DNA of 64,000 bases from an uncultured Porphyromonas sp. (lineage in GTDB: Bacteria; Bacteroidota; Bacteroidia; Bacteroidales; Porphyromonadaceae): NCBI GenBank assembly GCA_934364985.1, contig CAKRMU010000007.1, positions 58,616-122,615 of the forward strand. Reading direction: 5' to 3'. Made by a program: the position numbers and the translations under genes. The notes beneath the pieces were generated by a model, which searched no databases, was not told where the DNA came from, and worked only from the letters and a program-made list of their open reading frames with translations. Shown one piece after another: positions 56,937 through 64,000 of the stretch. The number at the start of each line of letters is the position of its first letter. Positions within the stretch are counted from its first letter, which is position 1.

Positions 56937-58706
56937 ATGAAGACAACTGGCAAGGTGATAGGTGTGGTCTCAAACCTGGTGACCATCCTTGCGGATGGCC
57001 CCGTAGCACAGAACGAGATTTGCTACGTGGAGGTAAAAGGGCAAAAGCTTATGGCGGAGGTAATCAAAGCTGAGGGCAAACACGCCATCGTACAAGTATT
57101 TGAAAGCACACGCGGAATGAAAGTAGGCGACAAGGCTACTTTCGAGCAACATATGCTGGAAGTACAGCTCGGTCCAGGACTCCTCTCCAAAAACTTTGAC
57201 GGTCTTCAGAACGACCTCGACAAGATGGAGAGCGTATTCCTCAAAAGAGGAGAATACACCGACCCTCTCGATAGAGACAAACTATGGGACTTCAAACCCC
57301 TCGCTAAAGTAGGCGATACTGTCGAAGCCGCCTCCTGGTTAGGGGAGGTCAACGAAAACGGACAACCCCATAAGATCATGGTACCCTTTATATTCAAAGG
57401 GTCATACATCATTAAAACCATCGTCAGCCAAGGTCAGTACAACGTAGACCACGTTGTCGCCACCCTTACCGATACCGAGGGCAAAGACCACGAGGTGACA
57501 ATGGTACAACACTGGCCCGTAAAAAAAGCTATCACCGCCTACAGAGAGAAACCAAGACCTTTCAAACTCCTCGAAACAGGCGTCCGCGTTATAGACACCA
57601 TGAATCCCATTGTCGAGGGGGGTACAGGATTTATTCCAGGTGCATTCGGTACAGGAAAGACCGTATTACAGCACGCTATTTCCAAACAAGCCGAAGCCGA
57701 CATCGTCATCATGGCAGCCTGCGGTGAGCGTGCCAACGAGGTCGTAGAGATATTTAAGGAATACCCGGAGCTCGAAGACCCCCATACTGGTCGCAAACTT
57801 ATGGAGCGTACCATTATCGTAGCCAATACCTCAAATATGCCAGTCGCCGCACGTGAAGCGTCAGTGTACACCGCAATGACTATGGCAGAGTATTACAGAA
57901 GTATGGGGCTAAAAGTCCTCCTTATGGCTGACTCTACCTCCCGATGGGCTCAGGCACTTCGAGAGATGTCCAACCGCCTTGAAGAACTACCGGGACCCGA
58001 TGGATTCCCGATGGACCTTTCGGCTATCATCGCCAACTTCTACGCACGTGCAGGATTCGTATATCTCAACAACGGCAAAACAGGCTCCGTAACATTCATC
58101 GGGACAGTATCACCGGCAGGCGGTAACCTGAAAGAACCAGTCACCGAAAACACCCAAAAAGTAGCTCGTTGCTTCTACGCTCTTGAGCAAGATCGAGCCG
58201 ACAAAAAAAGATACCCGGCCGTCAACCCAATTGATAGCTATTCCAAGTATCTCGAATATCCAGAGCTCAAATCTGAAGTCACAAATATAATGGGGGACAA
58301 ATGGTTAGACCTCGTTGCCGAAGCCAAAAGAAGGATGCTCCGCGGTCGCGAAGTGGCAGAACAAATCAACATTCTTGGCGATGATGGTGTGCCATTAGAC
58401 CACCACGAGACGTTCTGGAAATCCGAACTTATCGACTTCATTATATACCAGCAAGACGCGTTTGATGATATCGATCAGATGACACCTCTTGAGAGACAAC
58501 GCTTCATGATGGAGCTGGTCATGAGCATCTGTTATAAGGATTTCGCCTTTGAAGAATTTGAGGAAGTAGCCGAGTTCTTTAAGAAACTCATCAACGTCTT
58601 AAAGCAAATGAACTACTCTGAATTCCGTAGCGAAGAATTTCAGAAGTACCTAAATGAAGCCAACAGATTGGTGGACAAACAAGCCACAGAGGCTAAAGCA
58701 CAATAA
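56937..58706 (+). CDS. atpA: V-type ATPase catalytic subunit A
   Basis: A 589-residue catalytic subunit. It has the P-loop GAFGTGKT (235-242), the long non-homologous insertion typical of V-type A subunits (about 110-200), MADSTSRWAQALREMSNRLEELPG-type catalytic region (around 325-350) and a C-terminal helical domain. It hydrolyses or makes ATP in the cytosolic head. The gap after DUF2764 is 12 nt. Confidence 0.97.
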   Translation: MKTTGKVIGVVSNLVTILADGPVAQNEICYVEVKGQKLMAEVIKAEGKHAIVQVFESTRGMKVGDKATFEQHMLEVQLGPGLLSKNFDGLQNDLDKMESVFLKRGEYTDPLDRDKLWDFKPLAKVGDTVEAASWLGEVNENGQPHKIMVPFIFKGSYIIKTIVSQGQYNVDHVVATLTDTEGKDHEVTMVQHWPVKKAITAYREKPRPFKLLETGVRVIDTMNPIVEGGTGFIPGAFGTGKTVLQHAISKQAEADIVIMAACGERANEVVEIFKEYPELEDPHTGRKLMERTIIVANTSNMPVAAREASVYTAMTMAEYYRSMGLKVLLMADSTSRWAQALREMSNRLEELPGPDGFPMDLSAIIANFYARAGFVYLNNGKTGSVTFIGTVSPAGGNLKEPVTENTQKVARCFYALEQDRADKKRYPAVNPIDSYSKYLEYPELKSEVTNIMGDKWLDLVAEAKRRMLRGREVAEQINILGDDGVPLDHHETFWKSELIDFIIYQQDAFDDIDQMTPLERQRFMMELVMSICYKDFAFEEFEEVAEFFKKLINVLKQMNYSEFRSEEFQKYLNEANRLVDKQATEAKAQ

Positions 58707-58727
58707 AGACAAGATAGATATTAAGCT

Positions 58728-60059
58728 ATGGCAACTACAGCTTTTCAAAAGATATATACCAAGATTAATAAAATCACAAAAGCCACCTGCACACTCAGTG
58801 CTAAGGATGTAGGCTTTGACGAATTGGCATTTGTCGATGGCAAACTGGCACAGGTCGTCCGGATTAATGGCGATGAAGTCACCCTCCAGATATTCCAAGG
58901 CACCGAGGATATTCCGACCAACGCCGAAGTGGTATTCTTAGGTCACGCTCCCTCACTACGGGTCAGCGACCAACTGGCTGGGCGATTCTTTAACGCTTAT
59001 GGCGACCCAATCGATGGCGGTCCTGCCGTTGAGGGTAAGGAGATAGAGATAGGTGGACCATCCGTTAACCCGGTTAAGCGTGAACAGCCATCCGAACTTA
59101 TCGCTACAGGTATATCTGGCATCGACCTTAACAATACCTTAGTAACGGGGCAGAAGATACCTTTCTTCGCTGATCCTGATCAGCCCTATAACCAAGTGAT
59201 GGCCACCGTAGCGATGCGAGCCGAGTCCGATAAAATCATCCTTGGAGGTATGGGATTGACGAATGATGATTATCTATACTTCCGCAATACATTCCAAAAT
59301 GCGGGAGCTTTAGATAGGATAGTAAGTTTTGTTAATACCACTGAAGATCCATCCGTAGAGCGACTTCTGATCCCTGATATGGCACTTACGGCAGCTGAGT
59401 ATTTCGCAGTTGAAAAACACGAAAAGGTACTCGTTCTTCTCACAGATATGAGCAATTACGCAGACGCTCTTGCGATAGTCGCTAATAAGATGGATCAGAT
59501 ACCTTCGAAAGACTCTATGCCTGGTTCGCTTTACTCTGATCTTGCTAAGATTTACGAGAAAGCGGTACAGTTACCGACGGGAGGCTCTATTACGATCATA
59601 GCAGTTACGACATTGTCCGGTGGAGATATTACCCACGCTGTTCCCGATAATACTGGTTACATCACCGAGGGGCAGCTATACTTGAGAGAGGATAGTGATG
59701 TGGGTAAAGTCATAGTAGACCCATTCCGCTCGCTCTCGCGTCTAAAACAGCTCGTGATAGGCAAGGAAACGCGCAAGGACCATCCTCAAGTTATGAATGC
59801 TGCTGTCCGGCTCTATGCTGATGCGGCTAACGCACAAACGAAGCAGGAAAATGGCTTTGATCTAACGGATTATGACCAAAGGGCGCTTGACTTTGCGGAG
59901 GAATACTCCAAGGATTTATTAGCTATTGACGTGAATATTGATACAGAAGAAATGCTTAATAGGACGTGGAGACTCTTTGCAAAGCATTTCAGCAAAGCCG
60001 AGGTGAATATCCGTCAGGAGTTTGTAGATACATACTGGCCAAGCAATAGCAGTCTCTAA
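58728..60059 (+). CDS. atpB: V-type ATPase subunit B
   Basis: A 443-residue non-catalytic nucleotide-binding subunit. V-type features are a degenerate P-loop region (GQKIPFFADPDQPYNQ, where catalytic subunits have GxxGxGKT), LVLLTDMSNYADAL-type sequence and TGYITEGQLYLRED. It alternates with subunit A in the head. It follows atpA by 21 nt. Confidence 0.96.
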   Translation: MATTAFQKIYTKINKITKATCTLSAKDVGFDELAFVDGKLAQVVRINGDEVTLQIFQGTEDIPTNAEVVFLGHAPSLRVSDQLAGRFFNAYGDPIDGGPAVEGKEIEIGGPSVNPVKREQPSELIATGISGIDLNNTLVTGQKIPFFADPDQPYNQVMATVAMRAESDKIILGGMGLTNDDYLYFRNTFQNAGALDRIVSFVNTTEDPSVERLLIPDMALTAAEYFAVEKHEKVLVLLTDMSNYADALAIVANKMDQIPSKDSMPGSLYSDLAKIYEKAVQLPTGGSITIIAVTTLSGGDITHAVPDNTGYITEGQLYLREDSDVGKVIVDPFRSLSRLKQLVIGKETRKDHPQVMNAAVRLYADAANAQTKQENGFDLTDYDQRALDFAEEYSKDLLAIDVNIDTEEMLNRTWRLFAKHFSKAEVNIRQEFVDTYWPSNSSL

Positions 60060-60081
60060 ATAGGCAGGCAAGATATTAAGC

Positions 60082-60699
60082 ATGGCAATTAAATTTCAAT
60101 ATAATAAAACTTCTCTGCAGCAACAACGAAAGCAGCTCCAAGTCCGGCAACGAGCTCTTCCGACGATCAAAAGTAAGGAGAGTGCTCTTAGGATGGAGGT
60201 GAAGCGAACTAAGGATCACGTCGAAGCCTTAGAGCGAAAGTTGGAAGAAAGCATGCAGAGCTACGATAGTATGGTAGCCCTATGGAGCGAGTTTGACCCT
60301 ACGATTGTTCGCGTCAATGATGTACAGGTCGAGATCAAGCGATTTGCGGGTGTGCAGATCCCTGAACTTGGGGACATTGACTTCGAAGTACGACCATTTA
60401 GCCTTATGACTACTCCATCATGGTTTATGGAGGGGACGCAACTCATCAAAACCATGGCCTCTATAGGTATTGAGGCGGAAGTGGGGAGAGTCAAACTGGA
60501 TTTATTGGACCATGCTCGTAGGAAAACCACACAAAAGGTTAACCTCTTTGAGAAAGTGCAAATACCTGGATATCAAGATGCAATCCGAAAGATAAAGCGA
60601 TATTTAGAGGACGAAGAGTCGCTATCCAAAGCATCGCAAAAGATAATGCGTGGCAACTTAGAGGCAAAGGCAAGAGAAAAGAAAGGGGAAGAGCTATGA
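60082..60699 (+). CDS. atpD: V-type ATPase subunit D (central rotor)
   Basis: A 205-residue protein with long N- and C-terminal helices, as in the rotor stalk subunit D. The start (FQYNKTSLQQQRKQLQVRQR) and the C-terminal coiled coil (INLFEKVQIP-like turn, then KIKRYLEDEESLSKASQKI) are typical. Its end overlaps the subunit I gene by 4 nt. Confidence 0.92.
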   Translation: MAIKFQYNKTSLQQQRKQLQVRQRALPTIKSKESALRMEVKRTKDHVEALERKLEESMQSYDSMVALWSEFDPTIVRVNDVQVEIKRFAGVQIPELGDIDFEVRPFSLMTTPSWFMEGTQLIKTMASIGIEAEVGRVKLDLLDHARRKTTQKVNLFEKVQIPGYQDAIRKIKRYLEDEESLSKASQKIMRGNLEAKAREKKGEEL

Positions 60700-62555
60700 T
60701 TGAGCCAATGAAAAGGTACTCCTTTTTTGTGTACCAACCCGAATATAAAGACTTCATACTGCACCTCCGAGAGTTAGGTGTCGTTCATATTAAAGAGCGA
60801 ACCAACCCTAAGGAGGTAGAGGAATTTGCCCAAAACCTAAGGGTACAAAACGATATCAAGCAGCTTAAACTACGGCTCAATACTATCGTTAATGGCAATC
60901 CACTACCTCAGGGAGAGACCCGCGAGGATATTATCCACGCTGAGCTACCAAGTAACGTACTTGAGGATTACGAAGCCTACACCTGTACTTTAGAAGAGCT
61001 TATTAATGACATCGCGGAGCACGAAAGCAAGATCGCAGAAGCTCGCAGTCAGCAAAAAGAGCTTGCTGTATGGGGCGATTTTGATCTCACACTTATCAAA
61101 AAGTTAGAAGTATCCGGCTACTACTTTCATTACTTTATCATCAATCCCAATCTCTACCAAAAAGAGTGGGAAGAGCGATACAATGCTCAGGTAATACAGC
61201 AAGAAACGAGATACACCTATTTTGTCACCGTTACCAAAGATCCTACCCCACCAGAGCTGGAGCATGCAGACTTGCAAAAGCTTCCGCGGGAAAGCCTAAG
61301 CCAATTGATTCAGAAGGAGCAACGGCTGAGTGACGAGAAGAGACTTCTTGAGGGGACACGCAACTACCTTGCTTACCACCCTGAGATATTAGACAAGCAC
61401 TTAGTCGTCCTAAAGAATAGCTTTAATCTCAAGAATGCACATCTGCAATCGGTGCAACTTTTTGACGACAAGCTAAGTATTGTAGAGGGGTGGATCCCCG
61501 AAAAGCTTGCCCCACAAATGGAGCAAAATCTTGAGGGTAGCGGAGTAGCGTATGCCGAGATTCCGATCGATGACGTCAATGAAGTGCCGGTACAGCTTAG
61601 GAATAACCGATTCACTCGGGTGTTCGAACCACTTGTTGAGCTATTCTCACTCCCCAATTACGGAGAGCTTGATCCCACACCTTTTATTGCACCATTCTTT
61701 GTCCTCTTTTTTGGAATCTGTTTTGGCGATGCCGGGTATGGACTTTTTGTCCTTATCTTAGCAAGCATCCTCAAACATAAGGCAAAAGAAAGAAGTAAAC
61801 CCCTATTGGAGCTGATACAATGGCTCGGTTTTGGAGCCCTCGTGATGGGATTCCTCAGCGGTTCATTTTTCGGAATCGAGCTTGTTAAAGTGCCCTTCTT
61901 AGAGGCGATTAAGGATTACTTCATCTCTTCCGAGAATATGATGATCATTTCGATAGCTATCGGATTAATCCAAATCATATTCGCCAAATACATCGGAGCA
62001 GCCAAGAAAACGAAGCAAGTGGGACTCAAACGAGCCCTCTCAGAATATGCTTGGCCTACGCTCATCATTATGCTACTCCTCTTAGTGGGATTGCCATATC
62101 TTGATATCATAATCCCCGCGTGGCTCACTTATATCCTCTATGGTATCGTAGGGGTTAGTGTGCTTTTGGTATTATTCTATAACAACCCGGACAACCACGT
62201 ACTACAAAACTTCGGCTCCGGATTGTGGACGACTTACAATACCATTTCAGGCTTACTCGGAGATACCCTTTCGTACATACGCCTCTTTGCTATCGGGCTA
62301 ACGGGAGCCGTATTAGGGCAGGTATTTAACCAGTTAGCGGGGATGGCAACTAAGGGATTACCTATTTACGTAGCGATACCTGTGGGTGCTTTTATCCTCA
62401 TTTTTGGGCATGGCATCAACTTTGGGCTAACGACTATCGGGGCATTGGCACACCCAATTCGTCTTATCTTCGTAGAGTACTTTAACAACTCACAGTTTGA
62501 AGGCGGGGGAAAAGCCTACGAACCTCTTCGCAAACTTGAGGTCAATAAGGATTAA
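60696..62555 (+). CDS. atpI: V-type ATPase subunit I (membrane stator, a-type)
   Basis: A 619-residue subunit. The N-terminal half (1-320) is cytosolic and alpha/beta with coiled coils. The C-terminal half has about seven membrane helices, with PFFVLFFGICFGDAGYG, ISGLLGDTLSYIRLFAIGLTG (essential Arg in SYIRL) and GHGINFGLTTIGALAHPIRL. It forms the ion half-channels beside the K ring. It is coupled to atpD by a 4-nt overlap. Confidence 0.96.
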   Translation: MIEPMKRYSFFVYQPEYKDFILHLRELGVVHIKERTNPKEVEEFAQNLRVQNDIKQLKLRLNTIVNGNPLPQGETREDIIHAELPSNVLEDYEAYTCTLEELINDIAEHESKIAEARSQQKELAVWGDFDLTLIKKLEVSGYYFHYFIINPNLYQKEWEERYNAQVIQQETRYTYFVTVTKDPTPPELEHADLQKLPRESLSQLIQKEQRLSDEKRLLEGTRNYLAYHPEILDKHLVVLKNSFNLKNAHLQSVQLFDDKLSIVEGWIPEKLAPQMEQNLEGSGVAYAEIPIDDVNEVPVQLRNNRFTRVFEPLVELFSLPNYGELDPTPFIAPFFVLFFGICFGDAGYGLFVLILASILKHKAKERSKPLLELIQWLGFGALVMGFLSGSFFGIELVKVPFLEAIKDYFISSENMMIISIAIGLIQIIFAKYIGAAKKTKQVGLKRALSEYAWPTLIIMLLLLVGLPYLDIIIPAWLTYILYGIVGVSVLLVLFYNNPDNHVLQNFGSGLWTTYNTISGLLGDTLSYIRLFAIGLTGAVLGQVFNQLAGMATKGLPIYVAIPVGAFILIFGHGINFGLTTIGALAHPIRLIFVEYFNNSQFEGGGKAYEPLRKLEVNKD

Positions 62556-62609
62556 GGGTAGAAGCATTAAAAATAAACATTTATAAATCAGATAATAGAT
62601 ATTACACTT

Positions 62610-63062
62610 ATGGATTTAAACTTTATCTTAGCCTACTTAGGTATAGCCGCTATGGTAGGTATCAGCGGTATCGGCAGTGCTTTTGGGCTATATTACACTG
62701 GTCAGGCAGTAGTAGGTGCTATGCGCAAAGACCCTACTCAGATGGGTAAGTACATCGGGTTATCGGCACTCCCATCCTCACAGGGTATATACGGATTTAT
62801 CGGGTACTTCTTAGGAAAAAACTTGATTACTCCGGATATGACGTTCCAGATGGCTATTGCACTTCTCGCACTCGGACTATTGCTCGGTATTGTATGTCTA
62901 TTCACAGCTATCCGTCAGGGCAAAGTATTGGCAAGTGGTATCGCAGCTACCGCAGATGGGCATAACGTTTTCGCCTCCACAATGGTGATGGCGGCGTTCC
63001 CGGAGTTCTATGCCATCCTTGCCGTCTTGGTGACCATCCTCACGATACTTAGCCTTTCATAG
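62610..63062 (+). CDS. atpK: V-type ATPase subunit K (rotor ring proteolipid)
   Basis: A 150-residue proteolipid with four membrane helices in two related hairpins. The ion-carrying carboxylate is Glu132 (AAFPEFYAIL); the first hairpin has Gln58 (LPSSQGIYG) instead. Leu54, Ser57, Gln58, Gln103 (IRQGK) and Glu132 have the same spacing as Leu61, Thr64, Gln65, Gln110 and Glu139 of the Enterococcus hirae Na+ site. This suggests Na+ coupling. Last gene of the operon. Confidence 0.95.
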   Translation: MDLNFILAYLGIAAMVGISGIGSAFGLYYTGQAVVGAMRKDPTQMGKYIGLSALPSSQGIYGFIGYFLGKNLITPDMTFQMAIALLALGLLLGIVCLFTAIRQGKVLASGIAATADGHNVFASTMVMAAFPEFYAILAVLVTILTILSLS

Positions 63063-63113
63063 ACAAGCGGATATAGCTATCAATCGCAGACGAGATAGAT
63101 AGTACATAAAATA

Positions 63114-63197
63114 GGATACCCTATATTAGCCTCGGCGAATACCAGGTATTTGTCAAAGCTAATATAGGGTATCCTTTCGGACGAATACCAAGTATTC
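63114..63197. repeat. Array R7 of the 23-bp tandem quasi-palindromic repeat
   Basis: Four units starting at 63114, 63137, 63160 and 63183, exactly 23 nt apart (GGATACCCTATATTA, GAATACCAGGTATTT, TAATATAGGGTATCC, GAATACCAAGTATTC). Units 1 and 3 form a perfect 16-bp inverted repeat (63114-63129 with 63159-63174), so a transcript from atpK could fold here. Linkers are GCCTCGGC, GTCAAAGC and TTTCGGAC. It lies between atpK and the codirectional barrel gene; apart from the promoter at 63297 I see nothing else in this 313-nt gap. Confidence 0.9.
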
Positions 63198-63296
63198 GCC
63201 AAAGGTGATTAAAGACAAATAGATAACGTAAAGGGATAAATACGCTGTGAAGTGCCTACGAAACAGCTTAACATAATCATTACTCCATATGAATAA

Positions 63297-63328
63297 TTTG
63301 GTAGAAGTCTCATCCCTTAGTATATTTG
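63297..63328 (+). promoter_or_regulatory. Promoter of the outer-membrane beta-barrel gene
   Basis: TTTG (63297-63300), a 20-nt spacer and TATATTTG (63321-63328), a full consensus match, 47 nt before the ATG at 63376. The gene is therefore independent of the V-ATPase operon. Confidence 0.75.
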
Positions 63329-63375
63329 CCACAGAATTTAGATAAGAATATTTAATCTTTAAGACAAAGAAAAGA

Positions 63376-63999
63376 ATGAAAAAAATTTACACCCTTTTTG
63401 CCGTAGCTATTGTAGCCTTGATGGCAAGTGTGAATGCAAATGCTCAAGGCGGATTCCGTTGGGGCTTGATGGGTGGTGCCAACTTTAGTAAGTTCAGCAC
63501 CAATGCTAAAGAACTAAAGAGCAACCTACTGACCTCATTTCACATCGGGCCAATGGTCGAATTTGAATTGCCAATATTTCCAGTGGCATTCGAGGCAGGT
63601 GTGCTATACACCCAGAAAGGTACAGAGCTGTCGTGGGAAGGAATCCAAGAGAGTTTTCAGCTCAAAAGTAATATGATTGAGGTGCCTGTCAATGTCAAAG
63701 GGTACGTATTTAGCATCCCAGCAGCACGCTTTTTCGTAGTAGCAGGTCCCAGTTTCTCGTACGCACTAAGTTCGAACGTCCAGGATATAAAGTTTAACGA
63801 ACTTAAAGACCTTAAGGCAAAGAAATTTGGCGTGAATCTAAATGCAGGTATCGGCGTTGAGGTATTGAAGTATTTACAGCTGTCAGCTATGTATAATGCC
63901 GCAATGACAAATGGTTACGAGCTATCAGGCAAGTCCGTTAACGACTTCCTAAATACTAAAGAAAAAGGGTTTTCAGTGACCGCTCGCCTGCTATTCTAA
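63376..63999 (+). CDS. Outer-membrane beta-barrel protein (PorT-like family)
   Basis: A 207-residue protein with a signal peptide (about 1-23, SVNANAQ) and an eight-strand-type barrel of alternating residues, starting FRWGLMGGANFSKF and ending SVTARLLF with a terminal Phe. This matches the porin-like PF13568-type family of Bacteroidota. No function can be assigned. The stop is one base before the window end, so the gene is complete. Confidence 0.8.
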   Translation: MKKIYTLFAVAIVALMASVNANAQGGFRWGLMGGANFSKFSTNAKELKSNLLTSFHIGPMVEFELPIFPVAFEAGVLYTQKGTELSWEGIQESFQLKSNMIEVPVNVKGYVFSIPAARFFVVAGPSFSYALSSNVQDIKFNELKDLKAKKFGVNLNAGIGVEVLKYLQLSAMYNAAMTNGYELSGKSVNDFLNTKEKGFSVTARLLF

Positions 64000-64000
64000 A

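Overview
The window is a contiguous piece of a Bacteroidota chromosome, most likely Porphyromonas or a close relative. The evidence is protein family content (fimbrillin, DUF5119 and DUF3575 fimbrial genes, DUF5686, DUF5689, DUF2764 next to V-type ATPase genes, DUF2023 next to flavodoxin), gene order (hemD-rnpA-yidD-tatD; rimP-nusA-infB), and upstream boxes that fit the Bacteroidota promoter form TTTG-N19/20-TAnnTTTG. I found no rRNA, tRNA, CRISPR array, transposase or integrase.

Layout. 1-2113 (+): the end of an ABC exporter operon (ATPase tail, permease, DUF4857-type protein). 2239-11210 (-): one seven-gene operon rimP-nusA-infB-cvpA-sufB-sufC-sufD, joining translation/transcription factors to Fe-S assembly and closed by a strong hairpin. 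11501-13299 (-): a compact phage-type lysis module (amidase, small holin-like protein, lipoprotein with a C-terminal membrane segment that looks like a unimolecular spanin, HU-like DNA-binding protein) with no other phage genes nearby. 13624-14639 (-): two small lipoproteins, one of which looks like the N-terminal part of a MACPF protein. 15325-24756 (+): a five-gene surface locus with two predicted secreted nucleases, a TonB-dependent receptor and two surface lipoproteins sharing the same C-terminal module; I read it as a candidate extracellular nucleic-acid utilisation system. 25294-26160 (-): flavodoxin and DUF2023. 26481-35982 (+): housekeeping genes (GNAT-like, parE, coaD, ybeY, DUF4271, hemD, rnpA, yidD, tatD-like, three small envelope proteins, gap). 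36227-39812 (-): a fimbrial operon (DUF3575, DUF5119, fimbrillin) whose best promoter has a 13-A tract inside its spacer, suggesting phase variation. 40479-46765 (-): Na/Pi symporter, DUF5686 outer-membrane protein, diadenylate cyclase and folP. 47195-54814 (+): S41 protease, SUI1 factor, UvrD/RecB-like helicase-nuclease, rlmN and a MATE transporter. 55308-63062 (+): a V-type ATPase operon (E, DUF2764, A, B, D, I, K) whose K subunit keeps the residue spacing of a Na+ site. 63376-63999 (+): an outer-membrane beta-barrel protein.

The most striking unexplained structure is a family of short tandem arrays found in seven intergenic regions (near 15.1, 25.0, 40.3, 42.5, 46.9, 55.1 and 63.15 kb). 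Each has 3 to 5 copies of a 15-bp quasi-palindrome of the form GAATACCnGGTATTC, repeated with a period of 23 bp (sometimes 22) and separated by 8-nt linkers. The arrays lie between genes in every relative orientation and I saw none inside genes.
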